Positions 5,749 to 7,783 of a stretch of 7,783 nucleotides of DNA are shown piece by piece; the stretch's first letter is position 1; every line of letters begins with the position of its first letter. Below the pieces are notes generated by a model, which saw only the letters and a program-made list of their open reading frames with translations, ran no database searches and was not told where the DNA came from. Source of the DNA: Pseudomonadota bacterium. Lineage in GTDB: Bacteria > Pseudomonadota > Alphaproteobacteria > Azospirillales > Azospirillaceae. The position numbers and the translations under genes are program-made. Location of the stretch: NCBI GenBank assembly GCA_023416195.1, contig JAEZID010000179.1, positions 1 through 7,783 of the forward strand, in the 5' to 3' direction.

Positions 5749-6510
5749 ATGGAACCGCGCTTTTCCTGCACCGCCTGCGGCAAATGCTGCCACGGCTGGC
5801 TGCCGCTGACGCTGAAGGACGCCGTCGCCCACGCCGGCCGCTTTCCGCTGGCCATGGTGTGGACGCCGGTGCGGTCGAACGCGAAATCCTACGATCTCGC
5901 CACGCGGCTCGGCCAGACGGTGCGGCTGCCCAACCGCAAGACGGTGGCGGTGCTGGTCCAGCCGACCGCCTATCTGCCGCCCTCCTACCCCTGTCCGGAA
6001 CTGCGGGCGGATAATCTCTGCGGCATCCACGCGGACAAGCCGTCGCGCTGCCGGACCATGCCCTTCTACCCGTACCGGGAGGAAAAGGATCAGGCCGACC
6101 TGCTGATCCCCCGCAAGGGCTGGCAGTGCGACGTTTCGGCGGCGGCGCCGGTCGTCTACAGCAACCACGGGATCCTCGACCGCGCCGACTTCGACCGGGA
6201 ACGGGGCGAGTTGCTGGAACAGGCTCCGGTCATGCGGGCTTACGTCGATTACATCCTGAAATACATGCCCTGGACGCTCGACGAGCTGGCGAAGCTGGCG
6301 GCGAAGCCGACCGGCGGCAACCTCGTCACCAGCCTGTCCTCCTTCCTGACCGCCACCCGCCGGCCGGACGCCAAGGCCCTGGCGGCGGCCCAGGCGCCCC
6401 TGATGCACGCGCTGGCGGAGCGGACCCGGAACGACCCGGCCCTGGCCGACTATCACCGCAACTACAGCGGCTGGGCCAAGGAGATGGACAGCCTCTCCCG
6501 GCGCCCGTAG
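5749..6510 (+). CDS. YkgJ-family CxxCxxCC zinc/iron-chelating protein
   Basis: The product is 253 aa from ATG 5749. It opens with the signature FSCTACGKCCHGW (C7, C10, C13, C14). The rest of the YkgJ/UPF0153 pattern follows: PCPELRADNLCGIHADKPSRC (from P81, with C82, C91 and C101), then RTMPFYPY and C127. Eight cysteines in this order are typical of the family, proposed to chelate zinc or an iron-sulfur centre; the function is unknown. The 125-residue C-terminal part is helical (for example MPWTLDELAKLAAK) and extends beyond the minimal domain. The start is ambiguous. ATG 5749 begins at the conserved region but has a poor ribosome site, whereas ATG 5701 would add 16 basic residues, has GAGG (5693-5696) upstream, and lies inside the repeat element. 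I favour 5749. It sits downstream of the YchJ-type gene, another cysteine-cluster metal protein. Confidence 0.85.
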   Translation: MEPRFSCTACGKCCHGWLPLTLKDAVAHAGRFPLAMVWTPVRSNAKSYDLATRLGQTVRLPNRKTVAVLVQPTAYLPPSYPCPELRADNLCGIHADKPSRCRTMPFYPYREEKDQADLLIPRKGWQCDVSAAAPVVYSNHGILDRADFDRERGELLEQAPVMRAYVDYILKYMPWTLDELAKLAAKPTGGNLVTSLSSFLTATRRPDAKALAAAQAPLMHALAERTRNDPALADYHRNYSGWAKEMDSLSRRP

Positions 6511-6516
6511 CCGAGC

Positions 6517-6560
6517 CCCGATCCGGAAGGACCCGATCCGGAAGGAGTCGTCCGGATTGG
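6517..6560 (+). repeat. 15-bp tandem duplication merging into a hairpin
   Basis: CCCGATCCGGAAGGA occurs twice back to back (6517-6531 and 6532-6546), starting 6 bases after the YkgJ-type stop codon. The second copy also pairs with downstream sequence: CCGATCCGGA (6533-6542) with TCCGGATTGG (6551-6560), a 10-bp stem with one G-T pair and an 8-base loop. There is no T tract. It may work as a terminator or mRNA 3' end stabiliser for the upstream gene. Confidence 0.55.
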
Positions 6561-6625
6561 TGGAACCGAGCAACCCCCGGCCTGTTTGTCCTCGGATTGA
6601 CGACGGCTTTGGAGGCGAGGGGACC

Positions 6626-6796
6626 ATGGAACAACACGATTACGTGCGCCACACGATCGATTGCCTGGAAGAGGCGCAAGCGGCTCTTCGTCTCGCCCAG
6701 CGCAAGGGACAGATCGAACCGCAGGACGAAACCCAGCTGATCCGCAGCCTCGACACCCTGACCGAACGCATCAGCCGCGTGCAGCAATCGCACTGA
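6626..6796 (+). CDS. Small hypothetical protein, 56 aa, helical
   Basis: I do not recognise this protein. It is 56 aa, highly charged and almost certainly a helical hairpin: EEAQAALRLAQRKG, a short QIEPQDE turn, then TQLIRSLDTLTERISRVQQ. It has one Cys (C13), no signal peptide and no membrane segment. The start at ATG 6626 is supported by GGAGGCGAGG (6611-6620), with GAGG 5 bases upstream. The in-frame TTG at 6557 would add 23 residues of low-quality sequence. It is followed 60 bases later by another small ORF in the same direction, and the two may be co-transcribed. The good ribosome site and amphipathic pattern favour a real gene; function is unknown. Confidence 0.65.
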   Translation: MEQHDYVRHTIDCLEEAQAALRLAQRKGQIEPQDETQLIRSLDTLTERISRVQQSH

Positions 6797-6802
6797 CAGG
6801 CT

Positions 6803-6853
6803 GGGGGCCGGGCCGGGGGACGGGCCGGGGGAACGGGCAGAGGGGGAGGGGGG
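6803..6853 (+). promoter_or_regulatory. G-rich tract over a ribosome binding site, potential G-quadruplex
   Basis: Eight runs of three or more G lie within 51 bases: 6803-6807, 6810-6812, 6815-6819, 6822-6824, 6827-6831, 6835-6837, 6842-6846 and 6848-6853. The spacers are 1-4 bases. This satisfies the G3+N1-7 quadruplex consensus twice over on the coding (RNA) strand. It is partly a tandem repeat: GGGCCGGGGGAC (6810-6821) then GGGCCGGGGGAAC (6822-6834). The last two runs are the Shine-Dalgarno region for the ATG at 6857. Folding would hide that site; actual folding and regulation are inference. Confidence 0.5.
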
Positions 6854-6856
6854 CGC

Positions 6857-7057
6857 ATGAACGGACAGCGATTGGACGAGAATGGTTTGGGACGCAACGC
6901 CGCCGACATTCTGCGGGCGTTCGAGGCCGGGCGGCTTCTGCCGAGGGCCGAGGCGGCGCCGCACCTGCGGGGACTGCTGGAATCCCGGATCGACGAATTG
7001 TCCTGTCGGCTCGACGGCACGCCGATGCCGGGCGGGGTGGGCGGCAAGGGCGCGTGA
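6857..7057 (+). CDS. Small hypothetical protein, 66 aa
   Basis: I do not recognise this protein. It is 66 aa. The first part looks helical (NAADILRAFEAGRLLPRAEA, then HLRGLLESRIDELSCRL), ending in a Gly-rich basic tail (PMPGGVGGKGA). The start ATG 6857 has an extremely purine-rich Shine-Dalgarno region (AGGGGGAGGGGGG) 3 bases upstream. It follows the 56-aa ORF by 60 bases in the same direction, so the two may form a small operon. No signal peptide, membrane segment or metal motif is seen. The translation signal and amphipathic helices support a gene, but in GC-rich DNA an ORF of this length could also be fortuitous. Confidence 0.55.
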   Translation: MNGQRLDENGLGRNAADILRAFEAGRLLPRAEAAPHLRGLLESRIDELSCRLDGTPMPGGVGGKGA

Positions 7058-7070
7058 CGATCCAGGCGGA

Positions 7071-7103
7071 CAAAAGAAAGGCCGGCAGCGTGCGCTGCCG
7101 GCC
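7071..7103 (-). terminator. Intrinsic terminator of the minus-strand GH5/Calx-beta gene
   Basis: GGCCGGCAGC (7080-7089) pairs perfectly with GCTGCCGGCC (7094-7103) around a GTGC loop, giving a 10-bp GC-rich stem. Read on the minus strand, it is followed by TTTCTTTTG (7071-7079), a proper T-rich tail, and it lies about 40 bases after the minus-strand stop codon. On the plus strand the stem is followed by CAAGTCGCTCTT, so it is at best a weak terminator for the 66-aa ORF. Confidence 0.8.
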
Positions 7104-7141
7104 CAAGTCGCTCTTCCTGCGTGGATGATCGAAACCGCCGA

Positions 7142-7783
7142 TCAGGCGCCTTCGGTCATGTAGTAAGCCTGGTTGTAGTCCAGGTGGTCGATGCCCAGGG
7201 CGGCCAGTTCCGCGGCTGCGGCCGTGGTGGCGACCGGGGCGATCTCCGGAGCCGAGGCGGTGACCGCCTCCGTCTGCTGGGTCACCGCGTGGGTCCACAC
7301 GTCCACCGCACCGTCGGCCGGGGCGGCCATGGCCAGGGCCTGGGCGGTGCCCGGCGGGTTGATGGTGCCAACGCCCGTGGCGTCGGCGATGGTCGCCTTC
7401 GTCGGGTTGGACAGCTTCAGCGAGAAGTTCTCCACACCCTCCGCCACGTTGTCGCTCAGCACCTTGACGGTGACCGTCTTGGTCGTCTCGCCGGCGGCGA
7501 AGGTCAGCTTGCCGCTGGTCGCCGTGTAGTCCGAGCCGGCCTTGGCGGTGCCGTCGGCCGTGGCGTAATCCACGGTGACCGCCTCGCTATAAGCCTGCGA
7601 CAGCTTCACGGTGAAGGTCGCGTCGGCGGTCGCCGGGCCGCCGGTCGAGCCCTTGTACAGGCCGGCCTTGATGGCGTCGTACTTGCGGTAATCGACCTGC
7701 CAGCTGTCGTTCATGATGCCGCCGGTGTCGCCCGAGCCGGGGCTCCAGGCCCAGTAGGTCCAGCTGGCGCCCTGGTCGCCGGG
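7142..7783 (-). CDS. GH5-like glycoside hydrolase with C-terminal Calx-beta domain (partial, 5' end outside window)
   Basis: The frame is open to the right edge, giving the last 213 residues of a larger protein. Visible residues 1-~43 contain GASWTYWAWSPGSGDTGG (5-22), which matches the C-terminal barrel strand and loop of GH5 cellulases (compare WTYWSWNPNSGDTGG), followed by a DSW...YDAIK helix. Residues ~49-141 are a Calx-beta domain: ATFTVKLS, VTVDYATADGTAKAGSDY, LTFAAGETTKTVTVKVLSD, EGVENFSLKLSNPTKATIAD. The rest is an Ala/Thr/Val-rich linker and a tail ending LDYNQAYYMTEGA. GH5 enzymes hydrolyse beta-glucans or related polysaccharides. Calx-beta repeats are common in large secreted proteins, and such proteins often leave by type I secretion with an uncleaved C-terminal signal; here that route is inferred. 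The two catalytic glutamates lie outside the window. An internal ATG at 7714 is not a start, since the reading frame and fold continue upstream. Confidence 0.82.
   Translation of the reverse strand, partial: PGDQGASWTYWAWSPGSGDTGGIMNDSWQVDYRKYDAIKAGLYKGSTGGPATADATFTVKLSQAYSEAVTVDYATADGTAKAGSDYTATSGKLTFAAGETTKTVTVKVLSDNVAEGVENFSLKLSNPTKATIADATGVGTINPPGTAQALAMAAPADGAVDVWTHAVTQQTEAVTASAPEIAPVATTAAAAELAALGIDHLDYNQAYYMTEGA

Noticed and set aside
6626..7057. Toxin-antitoxin pair
   Set aside because: The two small ORFs do not overlap or couple, neither resembles a known toxin or DNA-binding antitoxin, and the 60-base gap with a G-rich tract is atypical.

Overview
The window is GC-rich, with strong G/C preference at third codon positions, and it opens in the 3' end of a ribosomal RNA operon. 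The 5S sequence, the protein families and the general style suggest an alphaproteobacterium of the Rhodospirillales, most likely Azospirillum or a close relative. That placement is inferred from pattern recognition and no search was run.

Layout. Bases 1-119 are the end of a 23S rRNA. A 23S-5S spacer without a tRNA follows, then a complete 5S rRNA (about 230-346) flanked by a perfect 15-bp processing stem, then a strong hairpin terminator (419-448). Next come an exported PQQ-dependent aldose sugar dehydrogenase (545-1708, +) and, convergent with only 4 bp between the stops, a GlcG/HbpS-type haem-binding family protein (1713-2156, -). Divergent from the latter is a secreted papain-like cysteine protease of the C70/C39-like type (2322-2903, +). 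A soluble hybrid histidine kinase follows (3004-4998, +): long coiled coil, PAS, HisKA, HATPase and receiver. Then come a YchJ-type double SEC-C protein (5140-5619, +), a compact hairpin-rich repeat element (5617-5731), a YkgJ-type CxxCxxCC protein (about 5749-6510, +) and two very small uncharacterised ORFs (6626-6796 and 6857-7057, +). The second small ORF is preceded by an eight-run G-rich tract. The right edge holds the 3' part of a minus-strand gene whose visible product is the C-terminal end of a GH5-like glycoside hydrolase joined to a Calx-beta domain, with its own terminator at 7080-7103.

The genes do not form an obvious single pathway. The window looks like a chromosomal segment of mostly independent transcription units next to an rRNA operon. 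Two themes recur: exported enzymes (sugar dehydrogenase, cysteine protease, GH5/Calx-beta protein) and a neighbouring pair of cysteine-cluster metal-binding proteins (YchJ and YkgJ types). I see no CRISPR array, insertion sequence, phage or recognisable defence system. The most notable unexplained signals are the repeat element that supplies the YchJ stop codon and a possible alternative start for the next gene, and the G-rich tract over the ribosome binding site of the 66-aa ORF.
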